A stretch of 64,000 nucleotides of DNA from Chromatiales bacterium. Lineage in GTDB: Bacteria > Pseudomonadota > Gammaproteobacteria > SpSt-1174. The notes under the pieces were generated by a model that was not told where the DNA came from, did not search any database, and worked only from the letters and a program-made list of their open reading frames with translations. Positions 44,268 through 54,263 of the stretch are shown piece by piece. The position numbers were made by a program, and so were the translations under genes. Each line of letters starts with the position of its first letter. Within the stretch, counting starts at the first letter, position 1. The stretch covers positions 1 to 64,000 of the forward strand of contig JABURS010000032.1 in assembly GCA_014762505.1 (NCBI GenBank). Direction: 5' to 3'.

Positions 44268-45200
44268 TCAGCCACCGGTCAGATGCGCGCGGGGATCGAA
44301 GGCCAGCTCCTTCTGCATGCGCGCGTAGAAGTCGCGCTGCGCCTCCGTCTCGGCCGGCGGGGTCACGACCTGCACCAGCACGTACTGATCGCCCGGCGGA
44401 CTGCCCGGCAGGCCACGCCCCTTGAGCCGCAGCTTTCGTCCGGACTGGGTGCCCGGCGGGATCTTGAGCTCCACCGGACCGCCCAGGGTCGGCACCTTGA
44501 TGCTGGCGCCCAGCGCCGCCTCCCAGGGGGCCACGGGCAGGTCGAGCAGGATGTCGCGACCGTCCAGCCGGTAATAGGCATGCGGCGCGGCATTGAGCGT
44601 GAGATAGAGGTCGCCGTTCGGCCCGCCGTTGACGCCGGGGCCACCCTGACCGGCCAGGCGGATCTGGCCGCCGTCGGCCATGCCCCGCGGGATGCTGATC
44701 TTGAGCGAGCGGCCGCTGGCCAGGCGTATGGTCTTGCTGGCGCCGTGGTAGAGGTCCTCGATGTTCACGCGGATGCTCGCGCGCTGGTCGGCCCCCTTCT
44801 GCCGGAACATGCCGCCGGCCCCGCCGCCGGCACGACGAAAGCCGCCGCCGAACAGCGAGTCGAAGAAATCGCTGAAGCCGTTGCCGCCAAACCCGCCGTC
44901 GGCCGCGCGCGCACCACCCGCCGCACCGCCGAAGCCGAACATGTCCTCCCAGTCCGGCGGCGGACGAAAGTCCTGCCCGGACTTCCAGTTGGCACCGAGC
45001 TGATCGTAGGCACGGCGCTTCTCCGGGTCCTTGAGCACCTCGTAGGCCTCGTTGACCTCCTTGAAGCGGTCCTCGGCCTGCGCCTCCTTGCTCACGTCCG
45101 GGTGGTACTTGCGCGCAAGCCGGCGGTAGGCCTTCTTGATCTCGTCGGCGGAGGCACCGCGATCGACACCGAGAATCTCGTAATAGTCCTTGAATTCCAT
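44268..45200 (-). CDS. cbpA: DnaJ-class chaperone CbpA
   Basis: A 310-residue Hsp40. J domain (1-70) with the HPD motif in [10 protein letters not shown]; a Gly/Phe-rich linker (~80-140); then two C-terminal beta-barrel domains ([19 protein letters not shown]... and [14 protein letters not shown]) without the zinc-finger repeats of DnaJ. This domain pattern is CbpA/type II. Works with DnaK in stress and stationary phase. Flanked by hsp20 and degQ on the same strand. Confidence 0.93.
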   Translation of the reverse strand: MEFKDYYEILGVDRGASADEIKKAYRRLARKYHPDVSKEAQAEDRFKEVNEAYEVLKDPEKRRAYDQLGANWKSGQDFRPPPDWEDMFGFGGAAGGARAADGGFGGNGFSDFFDSLFGGGFRRAGGGAGGMFRQKGADQRASIRVNIEDLYHGASKTIRLASGRSLKISIPRGMADGGQIRLAGQGGPGVNGGPNGDLYLTLNAAPHAYYRLDGRDILLDLPVAPWEAALGASIKVPTLGGPVELKIPPGTQSGRKLRLKGRGLPGSPPGDQYVLVQVVTPPAETEAQRDFYARMQKELAFDPRAHLTGG

Positions 45201-45273
45201 CAGCAGTCACACAATCGAGGCGGCGTCACAGCATACACCGATGACGCCGCCAGCGTGTTGTACGTCGGGATGA

Positions 45274-45705
45274 TCAGCCTTCAACCGCGATGCGCCGCGG
45301 CTGCACCTTTTCCTGCTTGGGAATACGCACCTCCAGCACCCCGTGCTCACTGCGCGCCGTGATCTTCTCGGCGTCCGCCGTATCGGGCAGGCTGAAGCGC
45401 CGATAGAAGGAACCGCGCACGCGCTCCACGCGGCGGAAGTTGTCGCGCTCCTCCGTGGTCTCGGCCTTGCGTTCACCACGGATGGTCAGCACGCCATGCT
45501 CCATGTTCACCTCGATGTCCTTCGGGTCCACGCCCGGGATGTCGGCGTAGATCAGGTAGGCATCGGCCTCTTCCTTGATGTCCACGGACGGATGCCAGTC
45601 GCTGGTGGCCAGCGCACTCTCGTCACCGCCACCACGAATCATGTTGTCCATCTCCCGGTGCAGCTGGTTGAGCAGGCTCCAGGGTTCATAACGCGTGATT
45701 GCCAT
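45274..45705 (-). CDS. small heat-shock protein, Hsp20 family
   Basis: A 143-residue protein with an alpha-crystallin domain (~40-130): WHPSVDIKEEADAYLIYADI, GVLTIRGERK and FYRRFSLPDTADAEKITARSEHGVLEVRIPK, ending with the A-x-x-x-G-V-L and IxV-type C-terminal anchor (PRRIAVEG). ATP-independent holdase. On the same strand as cbpA, 73 bases upstream, so a stress-induced transcript is likely. No promoter with sigma-32 match was verified. Confidence 0.93.
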   Translation of the reverse strand: MAITRYEPWSLLNQLHREMDNMIRGGGDESALATSDWHPSVDIKEEADAYLIYADIPGVDPKDIEVNMEHGVLTIRGERKAETTEERDNFRRVERVRGSFYRRFSLPDTADAEKITARSEHGVLEVRIPKQEKVQPRRIAVEG

Positions 45706-45811
45706 GGTTCCACCTCCACTACAGGTTATGCGACAGGGTGTTTGCGTGTCCTTCTAGATAGGGGCAGGAGGAGACTTTTCAAGTGGACAGCAAGGCGCGC
45801 CCAGGGCTGCC

Positions 45812-45837
45812 AAAAAAATGCCCGCCTGGCGGCGGGC
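45812..45837 (-). terminator. terminator of the BON-domain gene
   Basis: A 7-bp GCCCGCC/GGCGGGC stem with a 4-base loop, followed on the minus strand by A and seven T, 28 bases after the BON gene's stop. Confidence 0.9.
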
Positions 45838-45865
45838 GAATCTCACAGGAGGTTCCGCTGGAGGG

Positions 45866-46567
45866 TTAGCGGGGCCTCACTTCCAGTCGGTTGTGCACGG
45901 CGTGCACGCCGGGGATGTACCAGCAGTCGGAACTCGCGATGCGCTTTTGCTCCGCGCTGTGCACCACCCCGGCCAGGGTGACCTCGGCGTTGCGGGTCAG
46001 GATGCGGATCTCGTCGGCGTTGAGCGAGGGTTCCTTGTCCAGCACCAGGCGCACGGCATCGGAGATCTCGTCGTCGGTCTCCATCTCGGCCGGCTCCACG
46101 TGCAGGAGGTTGAGCACGTCGCAGCAGCCGGGCACCCACCAGGCGATCACCTCGGCCAGACGCCGGTGCGAGAGACTGTTGACCCAGCCGAGCAGGACCA
46201 CGCGGCTGCCGTCCACCTTGACCTGGATACGCCCGCGGGGGCTGCCGGTCTCGCGCTGCTCGCCGTTGGCGATATCGAACTCGGCAAAGGCCGGCTCCTG
46301 CATGAGTGCATTCAGCACGCCGTTGAGCAGGGCCTTGCCCTCGCGGCGCTCGCCCGGGATCAGGCGCAGGCCATCCTCCACCGGCCGGCCGTCGGCCAGC
46401 CGCCGGGCGATGAGCAGGGCCTTGCGCTTGGCCTCGATGGTGCCGACTTCGCCCTCGAGACGAAGACTGCCGTTGTGAATGATGCGGATGGGATATTCGT
46501 GGAGGTTGATGCCGCCATCGCGTTCCATGGCCGCGCGAATGGCGGAGACGAGCGTGTCTCGTGCCAT
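45866..46567 (-). CDS. BON domain protein
   Basis: A 233-residue soluble protein with no signal peptide. At least three BON-type segments are seen: ~25-60 (IIHNGSLRLEGEVGTIEAKR), ~115-150 (VDGSRVVLLGWVNSLSHRR) and ~180-230 (LTRNAEVTLAGVVHSAEQKR... VHAVHNRLEV), each with the V-x-L-x-G-x-V pattern of BON domains, usually linked to membrane or envelope stress. It adjoins the proteostasis cluster but lies behind its own terminator. Confidence 0.85.
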   Translation of the reverse strand: MARDTLVSAIRAAMERDGGINLHEYPIRIIHNGSLRLEGEVGTIEAKRKALLIARRLADGRPVEDGLRLIPGERREGKALLNGVLNALMQEPAFAEFDIANGEQRETGSPRGRIQVKVDGSRVVLLGWVNSLSHRRLAEVIAWWVPGCCDVLNLLHVEPAEMETDDEISDAVRLVLDKEPSLNADEIRILTRNAEVTLAGVVHSAEQKRIASSDCWYIPGVHAVHNRLEVRPR

Positions 46568-46729
46568 AGGGATCTCCCTCTTAGGTACCCGAGATTGCGG
46601 CCGACAAGTCCTTGCCGGCCTCCCGCGGCGGGGAATGCTGCCGCACTGACTGATGTTAGTTCATTCCCGGGCAAATGCAGGTGAAGGAACAACCCCTTTA
46701 CGATCAATACGTTACGACCAGGACCGGCC

Positions 46730-47596
46730 CTACTCGATGTTCTGCACCTGCTCGCGCATCTGCTCGATCAGCACCTTGAGCTCCACCGCCGCCTGGGTGG
46801 TCCGGGTGTCGTTGGCCTTGGAGCCCAGGGTATTGGCCTCGCGGTTGAATTCCTGCATGAGGAAGTCCAGGCGCCGGCCGACCGGCTCGTCGCGCGCCAG
46901 GGTGGCGGCAAGTTCCTTGAGGTGGGAATCCAGCCGATCGAGCTCCTCGTCCACGTCCAGGCGCTGGGCGATGATGGCCAGCTCCTGTTCCAGCCGCCCG
47001 GGATCGGCCTCCACCCCGAGGTCCTGGATGCGGGCGAGCAGCTTGTCGCGCACCCCCTGCATCACCTCGACGCGCCGCGCACGCACCTCGGTCACGATCC
47101 CGCCGATGGCCGCGGCCCGCTCCTCGATGATGGCCTGCAGCCGGGCCCCCTCGCGCTCGCGGCTCTCCACCAGCTCGTCCAGGGCCTGCTCCAGCAGCCC
47201 CAGCGCCGCCTCCTGCACCGGCGCCATGTCGCGCTCGGCCTCGCGGGCCACGCCGGGCCAGCGCAGGATATCAATGGCCGACTGGCGCTGGGCGTTGCTC
47301 ATCTCCTTCTCGATGCGGTCGCAGGCCTCGATCACGGCGCGGGCCAGCTCCACGTTCACGTCCACGGTGGAGACCGCCCCGCTGCCGGCCTGGTAGCGCA
47401 GGCCGCACTCGATCTTGCCGCGACCGAGGCGGGCCTGCAGCCGCTCGCGCACGGCGTTCTCCAGGGCGCGGAACTCCTCCGGCAGACGCAGGCCGGGCTC
47501 GAGGTAGCGGTGGTTCACCGAACGGATCTCCCAGACGAGCGTGCCCCAGTCCCCCTGCGCCTCGCGGCGCGCGAATGCCGTCATGCTGCGTAACAT
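46730..47596 (-). CDS. yicC: YicC family endoribonuclease
   Basis: A 288-residue YicC/YloC protein. It begins MLRSMTAFARRE and contains EIRSVNHRYLEPGLRLP, RGKIECGLRY, DELDRLDSHLKEL and GRRLDFLMQEFNREANTLGSK, with Glu/Asp-rich catalytic segments. YicC is a Mn-dependent RNase that affects sRNA stability. Start at 47596 was chosen over the later ATG (MTAFARR). It diverges from rph by about 130 bases, the usual gammaproteobacterial arrangement. Confidence 0.92.
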   Translation of the reverse strand: MLRSMTAFARREAQGDWGTLVWEIRSVNHRYLEPGLRLPEEFRALENAVRERLQARLGRGKIECGLRYQAGSGAVSTVDVNVELARAVIEACDRIEKEMSNAQRQSAIDILRWPGVAREAERDMAPVQEAALGLLEQALDELVESREREGARLQAIIEERAAAIGGIVTEVRARRVEVMQGVRDKLLARIQDLGVEADPGRLEQELAIIAQRLDVDEELDRLDSHLKELAATLARDEPVGRRLDFLMQEFNREANTLGSKANDTRTTQAAVELKVLIEQMREQVQNIE

Positions 47597-47723
47597 GTCC
47601 TGCCCTTGTGGTGTTTGGTGTGTCCCGCCATTGTAGTGCATTCGCCCCGCCCGCCCGACATCGGGCGGGCCGAGCCGCTATAATGCCGACCCGGCAACAC
47701 CACACCCCGACCAGGAGACAGGC

Positions 47724-48440
47724 ATGAGACCCAGCGGCCGCGCACCGGACCAGCTACGCGAGATCCAGTTCACCCGCAACTACACCAAGCACGCGGAGGG
47801 CTCGGTCCTGGTGGAGTTCGGCCACACCAAGGTGATCTGCACCGCCACGGTGGAGGAGCGCCTGCCGCCCTGGCTGAAGGGCAAGGGCCAGGGCTGGGTG
47901 ACGGCCGAGTACGGCATGCTGCCGCGCTCCACGGGCAGCCGCATGGCCCGCGAGGCGGCCCGCGGCAAGCAGGGCGGTCGCACCCAGGAGATCCAGCGCC
48001 TGATCGGCCGCTCGCTGCGCGCCGCCTGCGACCTCTCCGCCCTGGGCGAACGCCAGATCACGGTGGACTGCGACGTGATCCAGGCCGACGGCGGCACGCG
48101 CACGGCCTCGATCAGCGGCGGCTTCGTCGCCCTCTACGATGCCATCACCCACCTGATGAAGAAGGGCCAGCTCAAGACCAACCCGCTGCACGGTCTGGTG
48201 GCCTCGGTGTCGGTGGGCATCCACAACGGCACGCCGGTGCTGGACCTCGACTTCGACGAGGACTCCAGTGCCGAGACCGACATGAACGTGGTGATGAACG
48301 ACGGCGGCGCCTTCATCGAGGTGCAGGGCACCGCCGAGGGCCATGCCTTCCGCCGCGAGGAACTCGACGCGATGCTGGACCTGGCCGCCGCCGGGATCGG
48401 CAACATCATCGAACACCAGAAGCAGGCCCTGGGCATCTAG
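47724..48440 (+). CDS. rph: ribonuclease PH
   Basis: A phosphorolytic 3'-5' exoribonuclease for tRNA maturation. The 238-residue sequence has the expected [18 protein letters not shown] start, [13 protein letters not shown], the RNA-binding [27 protein letters not shown] segment and [19 protein letters not shown] with metal/phosphate-binding acidic residues. Length matches E. coli RNase PH. rdgB follows 12 bases later in the same operon. Confidence 0.97.
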   Translation: MRPSGRAPDQLREIQFTRNYTKHAEGSVLVEFGHTKVICTATVEERLPPWLKGKGQGWVTAEYGMLPRSTGSRMAREAARGKQGGRTQEIQRLIGRSLRAACDLSALGERQITVDCDVIQADGGTRTASISGGFVALYDAITHLMKKGQLKTNPLHGLVASVSVGIHNGTPVLDLDFDEDSSAETDMNVVMNDGGAFIEVQGTAEGHAFRREELDAMLDLAAAGIGNIIEHQKQALGI

Positions 48441-48452
48441 GAGGGCATCCCG

Positions 48453-49043
48453 ATGAAACTCGTGCTCGCCACCGGCAACCAGGGCAAGCTCGCCGAGCTG
48501 CGCCAGCTCCTCGAGGGCACGGGCATCCAGGTGCTGCCGCAGTCGGACTTCGGCGTGCCGGATGCGGAGGAGACGGGGCTCAGCTTCATCGAGAACGCCA
48601 TCCTCAAGGCCCGCCACGCGGCCGCGCACACCGGCCTGCCGGCGATGGCGGACGATTCCGGCATCGAGGTCGACGCCCTCAACGGCGCGCCGGGCATCTA
48701 CTCGGCCCGCTATGCCGGCGTGCATGGCGACGATGCGGCCAACAACGCCCGTCTGCTGGCGGCGCTGGAAGGCCTGCCGACGGCCGAGCGCGGCGCGCGT
48801 TTTTACTGCGCGGTGGCCTTCCTGCGCCACGCCGAAGACCCCACGCCGGTGATCGCCGAGGGCATCTGGGAGGGTCGCATCCTGGAGTCCGCGCGCGGTG
48901 AGGGCGGCTTTGGCTACGACCCGCTGTTCTTCGATCCGGCACTGGACCGGTCGGCCGCCGAACTCGACCCCGCCGAGAAGAACCGCGTCAGTCACCGGGC
49001 GCGGGCGTTGCGCGCGATCGCCGAACGGCTGCGCGCACACTAG
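48453..49043 (+). CDS. rdgB: dITP/XTP pyrophosphatase RdgB (Ham1 family)
   Basis: Hydrolyses dITP, ITP and XTP to monophosphates, preventing mutagenic incorporation. The 196-residue sequence has LVLATGNQGKLAELRQLL (P-loop-like), ETGLSFIENAILKARHAA, the catalytic MADDSGIEVDALNGAPGIYSARYAG (DDSGxxVDAL), and FGYDPLFFDP. 12 bases after rph. Its last 56 bases overlap the end of the convergent GGDEF-EAL gene, so the two 3' ends are antisense. Confidence 0.96.
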   Translation: MKLVLATGNQGKLAELRQLLEGTGIQVLPQSDFGVPDAEETGLSFIENAILKARHAAAHTGLPAMADDSGIEVDALNGAPGIYSARYAGVHGDDAANNARLLAALEGLPTAERGARFYCAVAFLRHAEDPTPVIAEGIWEGRILESARGEGGFGYDPLFFDPALDRSAAELDPAEKNRVSHRARALRAIAERLRAH

Positions 49044-51912
49044 CCCCGGGCGCCAGCCCGTGATCCAGCCCGAGCTGCCCGATCAGCGGCGCGGGATGCT
49101 CGATGCCATAGCCCTGGGCATAGTCCACGCCGATGCTGCGCAGCACCGCCAGCGTCTCCTCGTCCTCGACGAATTCGGCGATGGTCTGTATCCCCATCAC
49201 GTGTCCCACCTCGTTGATGCTGCGCACCATGGCGCGATCGATGGGGTCGGCCACCATGTCGCGGATGAAGCTGCCGTCGATCTTGAGGTAGTCCACGGGC
49301 AGGTTCTTCAGGTAGGCGAAGGACGACAGGCCGCTGCCGAAATCGTCCAGCGCAAAGCGGCAACCGAAGCGCTTCATCTCGCGGATGAACTGGATGGCGC
49401 GCGCCAGGTTGGCAATCGCCGCCGTCTCGGTAATCTCGAAGCAGATCAGTTCGGGCGGCACGCGGTAGGCCTCGAGCTGGTGACGCACGAAACCGAGGAA
49501 GTCGTCATCGCTGAGCGTGCTGCCGGACAAGTTGATGGCGAGCATGGTCAGCTGGCTGGCCCCGCCCCGCGCCCGTAGCGCGCCGGCCAGGCGGCAGACG
49601 TGGTTCACCACCCACTTGTCCACCGAGGGCATCAGGTTGTAGCGCTCGGCGGCAGGGATGAAGGCGGCCGGCGGCACCAGCTCGCCCTCCTCGTCCAGCA
49701 TGCGCACCAGGATCTCGTAGTGCCTGCCCTCGTCCGCCTCGCCGCCCACCGGGCGGATTGCCTGGCCGTAGAGCACCAGCCGGTCGTTGGCCAGGGCATT
49801 GTTGATGCGCCCGATCCACTGCATCTCGCCGCGGCGCTGCTTGAGCTCCTCGTCGTTGGGCTCGTAGACATGCACGCGGTTGCGCCCCAGGTCCTTGGCG
49901 GCGTAGCAGGCCACGTCGGCGGCGCTCATCACCGTCGACAGGTTCTCCGAGTCCTCGTTGACCTCCACCACGCCGATACTGGCACCGATCTCGAAGGGCT
50001 TCTCGTCCCAGGTGAAACGGAAGTCCTTGATGACATGGCGCAGACTCTCGGCGATCTCGCGCGCCCGCCCCAGGGGACAGCGCTCCAGCAACAGGCCGAA
50101 TTCGTCGCCGCCCAGACGCGCCAGGGTGTCACTGTCGCGTACATGCTCCTTGAGCAGGAAGCTGAGCTGGCGCAGCAGCTCGTCGCCGGCCACGTGGCCG
50201 CAGGTGTCGTTCACCACCTTGAACTGGTCGAGGTCGATATAGAGCAGCGCATGCGTGCTGCCCGGCTCGCCGGGCTGGCGGATCAGCGCGGCCAGCCGGC
50301 GCTCGAACTCGGCACGGTTCACCAGCCCGGTGAGGGCGTCATGGGTGGCCTGCCAGGTCATCTTCTGCGTGAGCTCGCGCGCCATGGTCACGTCGTGGAA
50401 GACCATCACCACCCCGATGATGCGCCCGCTGCGATCGCGGATCGGGGCGGCCGAGTCCTCGATGGCGATCTCGTGCCCGTGGCGGTTGACCAGGATGGTA
50501 TTGCTGGTCAGGGCCGCCACCTTGCCCTCGTTCAGGCAGTAGTTCACCGGGTTGTCCAGCGGCTCGCGGCTGATCTCGTTGACGATGGGGAAGACCTCTT
50601 CCAGGGTCCTGCCCGCCGCCTCGGCCTGGGTCCAGCCCGTGAGCACCTCGGCGATGGGATTCATGAACACCACCAGGCCGGACTCGTCGGTGGTGATCAC
50701 CGCGTCACCGATGGAGTTGAGCGTGACCAGGGCGCGCTCCTTCTCCTCGAACAGCGCGTCCTCGGCCTGCTTGCGCTCGGTGATGTCGGTATTGGTGCCC
50801 ACCATGCGGTAGGCCCTGCCCGTGTCGTCATGCACCGAGATGCCCCGCTCCAGGTGCCAGCGCCAACTGCCGTCGCGGTGGCGGATGCGATGCACGCTCT
50901 CGTAGAAGGGGGTCTCGCCGCGCAGGTTCGCCTCGATCGCCGCCCGTGCCCGTGGCAGGTCCTCGGGGTGCACGCGGCTCGACCAGGCCTCCTCGGAATT
51001 GTCCAGCTCGTCTTCGGCAAAGCCCAGCATGGCCTTCCAGCGCGGCGAGTAGTACACGGTATTGCTCTGCGCATCCCAGTCCCACAGCCCGTCATTGGAG
51101 CCGCGCATGGCGAGGTCGAAACGCTCCTCGCTCTGGATCAGTTCCTGCTGGGCGGCAGTCAGGTCCTTCTCCTTCTGCTCCAGCACGTCGAGCATGCGGT
51201 TGAAGTCGTCCGCCAGCTGCGCGAGTTCCTCGGTGTGCTGCTCTGGGGCGCGCACGCCATGCCCGCCCTCGCGCACCCGCGAGGAGGTGACCACCAGTTC
51301 GTGCAGTCCGCGCGTCAGGCGCCGGGCCATGAGCACGGCGAACAGCACGCCGATGACGATGGCAATCACGGTGTAGAACACCCCGTCACGGGTGATCAGG
51401 CGCAGGCCGGCCAGGTTGTCCTGCTGGCTGAGCGCCACCCGGGCCCAGCCGATGAGTTCGCCGTTGACCAGGATCGGCGCCGCCACGTCGATGAGCTGGC
51501 GGGTCTCGATCAGCCGATGCGTGCCGGGCGGGGAGTCCAGCAGCTCGCGGCTCACCGGGTCGATGACGTGCTGACCGGCGAACCGGCGCTCGGTGTGCGC
51601 CATCACCTTGCCGCGCGTGCCGAGTACCATGGCGTATTCCAGGCCCGGATAGCTGGCCTGCGAGGCGAGCACCTCCTCCAGGCCGATGACATCGTTGGCC
51701 AGCAGCCAGGAACCGCTGTTGGTGGCCAGCGTCTCGGCCAGACTGGTGACCTGGGCGATGGCCTGGTCGTGCAGAAAATCGCGCTGACGCTCGACCAGGT
51801 CGAAGACGAAGATGGTCATGAGCACCGCGTGTACCAGCGCGATCCCCAGGATGAGCTGGCGCCGGATGGAGCCGAACAGTACCTGGCGCAGTCGGGTGGC
51901 GGTCGACGCCAT
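48988..51912 (-). CDS. membrane c-di-GMP protein: sensor - HAMP - PAS-PAS - GGDEF - EAL
   Basis: A 974-residue dual-domain protein. Transmembrane helix ~20-40, periplasmic sensor ~40-175, second helix ~180-200, HAMP-like linker, PAS ~270-380 and ~395-500, GGDEF ~525-690 with an intact LGGDEFGLLL, then EAL ~700-955, where the signature EAL reads EIL (HYEILVRM) but DDFGSGLSSFAYLKNLPVDYLKIDG is intact. So cyclase and phosphodiesterase activity are both possible. Start 51912 lies one base from the upstream PhnD-like gene's stop, as a coupled operon. Confidence 0.9.
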   Translation of the reverse strand: MASTATRLRQVLFGSIRRQLILGIALVHAVLMTIFVFDLVERQRDFLHDQAIAQVTSLAETLATNSGSWLLANDVIGLEEVLASQASYPGLEYAMVLGTRGKVMAHTERRFAGQHVIDPVSRELLDSPPGTHRLIETRQLIDVAAPILVNGELIGWARVALSQQDNLAGLRLITRDGVFYTVIAIVIGVLFAVLMARRLTRGLHELVVTSSRVREGGHGVRAPEQHTEELAQLADDFNRMLDVLEQKEKDLTAAQQELIQSEERFDLAMRGSNDGLWDWDAQSNTVYYSPRWKAMLGFAEDELDNSEEAWSSRVHPEDLPRARAAIEANLRGETPFYESVHRIRHRDGSWRWHLERGISVHDDTGRAYRMVGTNTDITERKQAEDALFEEKERALVTLNSIGDAVITTDESGLVVFMNPIAEVLTGWTQAEAAGRTLEEVFPIVNEISREPLDNPVNYCLNEGKVAALTSNTILVNRHGHEIAIEDSAAPIRDRSGRIIGVVMVFHDVTMARELTQKMTWQATHDALTGLVNRAEFERRLAALIRQPGEPGSTHALLYIDLDQFKVVNDTCGHVAGDELLRQLSFLLKEHVRDSDTLARLGGDEFGLLLERCPLGRAREIAESLRHVIKDFRFTWDEKPFEIGASIGVVEVNEDSENLSTVMSAADVACYAAKDLGRNRVHVYEPNDEELKQRRGEMQWIGRINNALANDRLVLYGQAIRPVGGEADEGRHYEILVRMLDEEGELVPPAAFIPAAERYNLMPSVDKWVVNHVCRLAGALRARGGASQLTMLAINLSGSTLSDDDFLGFVRHQLEAYRVPPELICFEITETAAIANLARAIQFIREMKRFGCRFALDDFGSGLSSFAYLKNLPVDYLKIDGSFIRDMVADPIDRAMVRSINEVGHVMGIQTIAEFVEDEETLAVLRSIGVDYAQGYGIEHPAPLIGQLGLDHGLAPGASVRAAVRRSRATPAPGD

Positions 51913-51913
51913 C

Positions 51914-52840
51914 TCAGCGCGCCTCCCGCGGGTCGCGCAGTTCCCGCGTGAAACGTTCGATGAACTCGCGTACCGGCCGGTAGGTTTCGTTGTCCGCCGG
52001 CTCGAAGCGCGACAGGGCCATGCGCGCGAGGATGGCGCGCCCTTCCTCGTGGTTGTGCAGGTCAAAGAGCAGCTCGCCCACCTCGGCCGCGATGGCCGGC
52101 GGCACGTCTTCGCGCACCACCAGCCCGTTGTTCGGCAGGTTGTCGGTCTGCCAGCGCACCTCCAGCGCCGCGGCCAGCTCCGGCCGCTCGCGTGACAGCG
52201 TGCGCCAGGGCGGTATCCAGGTGGCACCGGCCGCCGCCTCGCCGAGGTACACGTTCATGATGGCCGACTCCTGCGAGCCCACATAGCGGTTGTCCAGCTC
52301 GTGGAAGACGTCGATGCCGTGACTGTGCAGGAAGTGCTGCGGCAGCATGGTGGCCGCCAGCGCGGAGGGGGCGGGATAGGCCACGATCTTGCCGCGCAGG
52401 TCGCTGAACTCGTCGATGCCGCTGTCCCTGCGCACCAGGATGATGCCGCGAAAATCCTCGTCGTCGCCCATCTTGCCGAAGACCCGGTAGCCATGCTTCA
52501 GGGACTCGACGGTCTGATAGGGGTTGGGCAGGGAAAAGGCGAATTCGCCGGCAAACAGCTTGTCGTCGTAGGCCGCGTAGTTGCGCGAGGCCTCGAAACG
52601 GAACTCGGCGGCATCGACGTGGCGATTGAGGTAGTCGATGAGCGGGGAGAAGATCTCGTGCAGGCGCGCCGGGTTGTGCAGAGGGTGGATACCGAAGCGG
52701 TAGACGGGCTGCTCCGGCACCGGCGCCTCGCCGTACTGCGGCAGGGTGGGCTCGGCCTCCTGGTTGCAGCCGGCGAGCGCGGCGAGCAGCCACAGGCAGA
52801 GCCCCAAACCGGGCAACGATATCCGGGAAATAGCGGTCAT
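51914..52840 (-). CDS. PhnD-like periplasmic substrate-binding lipoprotein
   Basis: A 308-residue lipoprotein (signal LPGLGLCLWLLAALAGC; Cys lipobox). The mature part has a phosphonate/phosphite-type binding fold: FGIHPLHNPARLHEIFSPLIDYLN, then ILVRRDSGIDEFSDLRGKIVAYPAPSA and the two-lobe hinge. It is not followed by ABC transport genes but by the GGDEF-EAL gene (TGA-G-ATG coupling), so it probably acts as the ligand sensor for that protein rather than in uptake. Start at 52840 gives the lipoprotein signal; a longer frame upstream is less likely. Confidence 0.8.
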   Translation of the reverse strand: MTAISRISLPGLGLCLWLLAALAGCNQEAEPTLPQYGEAPVPEQPVYRFGIHPLHNPARLHEIFSPLIDYLNRHVDAAEFRFEASRNYAAYDDKLFAGEFAFSLPNPYQTVESLKHGYRVFGKMGDDEDFRGIILVRRDSGIDEFSDLRGKIVAYPAPSALAATMLPQHFLHSHGIDVFHELDNRYVGSQESAIMNVYLGEAAAGATWIPPWRTLSRERPELAAALEVRWQTDNLPNNGLVVREDVPPAIAAEVGELLFDLHNHEEGRAILARMALSRFEPADNETYRPVREFIERFTRELRDPREAR

Positions 52841-53096
52841 GCGTGCGTCACTGTCCTGGCAATGGCCGTAACTGTTGCCCGGCCGGGCCGCCGTACATTG
52901 CGGCGGCTGTTTTTTTGATAATAGCCACAAAAACTACGCTGACATAGTACAGGCCGCCGGCCCGGGCCCGCGGCCACCGGGCGACGGAGGGCGGTGTCTG
53001 CCCGACCGGCGGACGGCCAGCCCCGTCCGCCATTATGGCGGCAGCGGCCACACGCAACTTTAGCCGTCCACCCGCCGGAGCCGGTAGAATCGCCCC

Positions 53097-54263
53097 ATGC
53101 CCCAGTTCACCGCCCCCATCCCGCTTAGCGTCTACGTCCACATCCCCTGGTGCGTGCGCAAGTGTCCCTACTGCGACTTCAACTCGCATGCCATTCGCGA
53201 GGAGCTGCCCGAACGCCGCTACGTGGATGCCGTGATCGCGGACCTGGAGGCCGAACTGCCCGGTGTGTGGGGGCGGCGCATCGAGAGCGTGTTCATCGGC
53301 GGCGGCACGCCCAGCCTGTTCTCGCCCGAGGCACTGGACAGGCTGCTGACCGGCATCGCTCAGCGCCTGCCGCTGCGCCCGGACACCGAGATCACCCTGG
53401 AGGCCAACCCGGGCACCTTCGAGCAGGGCAGGTTCGCGGAGTTTCGCGCACTGGGCATCAACCGCCTGTCCATCGGCATCCAGAGCTTCGACGACGCAAT
53501 GCTCGAGCGCATCGGCCGCATACACAACGGCTTCGAATCCCGCCGTGCGGTGGAGATCGCCCAGGCCGCGGGCTTCGACAACCTGAACCTGGACCTCATG
53601 TTCGGCCTGCCCGGGCAGACACCTGCCCAGGCCCTGGCCGACGTGCGCCAGGCCGTGCAGGCCGAGCCCGACCACGTCTCCTACTACCAGCTCACGCTGG
53701 AGCCGAACACGCTGTTTCACGCCCGGCCCCCGGCACTGCCGGACGACGACGCCCGCTGGGACATGCAGGAGGCCGGCCAGGAGACGCTGGCCGCCGCTGG
53801 CTATACTCAGTACGAGGTCTCGGCCTATGCCCGGCCCGGCCGGCGCTGCCGGCACAACCTCAACTACTGGGAGTTCGGCGACTACCTCGGCATCGGCGCC
53901 GGCGCCCACGGCAAGCACAGCGATGCCGCCACGGGGACCATCGTGCGCTACCACAAGCAGAAGCAGCCCGCCGCCTACATGGACACCGCCGCCGGTGGCG
54001 GCGCGACCATCGCGCGCGAGACACTCGCCCCGGCCGCCCTGCCCTTCGAGTTCATGCTCAATGCCCTGCGCCTGACCGACGGCTTCGAGGAGGGGCTCTA
54101 TGCCGAGCGCAGCGGCCTGCCCCTGGCGTCCATCGCACCGCGCATCGAGCAGGCCATCGCCGGCGAACTGCTGGTGCGCGAGGGCCCGCGCCTGCGGCCC
54201 ACCGACCTCGGACGGCGCTTTCTCAATGACCTGATCGAACGCTTCCTGCCCGATGACGACTGA
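53097..54263 (+). CDS. hemW: radical SAM heme chaperone HemW
   Basis: Binds and delivers heme, related to the coproporphyrinogen III oxidase HemN. The 388-residue sequence begins VYVHIPWCVRKCPYCDFNSH, with the C-x3-C-x2-C [4Fe-4S] site (no fourth HemN Cys), followed by VFIGGGTPSLF and GINRLSIGIQSFD. The characteristic HNLNYWEFGDYLGIGAGAHGK is present. First gene of an overlapping operon with the CPXCG and Rof genes. Confidence 0.93.
   Translation: MPQFTAPIPLSVYVHIPWCVRKCPYCDFNSHAIREELPERRYVDAVIADLEAELPGVWGRRIESVFIGGGTPSLFSPEALDRLLTGIAQRLPLRPDTEITLEANPGTFEQGRFAEFRALGINRLSIGIQSFDDAMLERIGRIHNGFESRRAVEIAQAAGFDNLNLDLMFGLPGQTPAQALADVRQAVQAEPDHVSYYQLTLEPNTLFHARPPALPDDDARWDMQEAGQETLAAAGYTQYEVSAYARPGRRCRHNLNYWEFGDYLGIGAGAHGKHSDAATGTIVRYHKQKQPAAYMDTAAGGGATIARETLAPAALPFEFMLNALRLTDGFEEGLYAERSGLPLASIAPRIEQAIAGELLVREGPRLRPTDLGRRFLNDLIERFLPDDD

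Noticed and set aside
49600-51951. A 783-codon plus-strand frame
   Set aside because: Antisense shadow of the GGDEF-EAL gene; high GC makes long open antisense frames common here (also 9532-11358, 21077-23212, 35577-37766).
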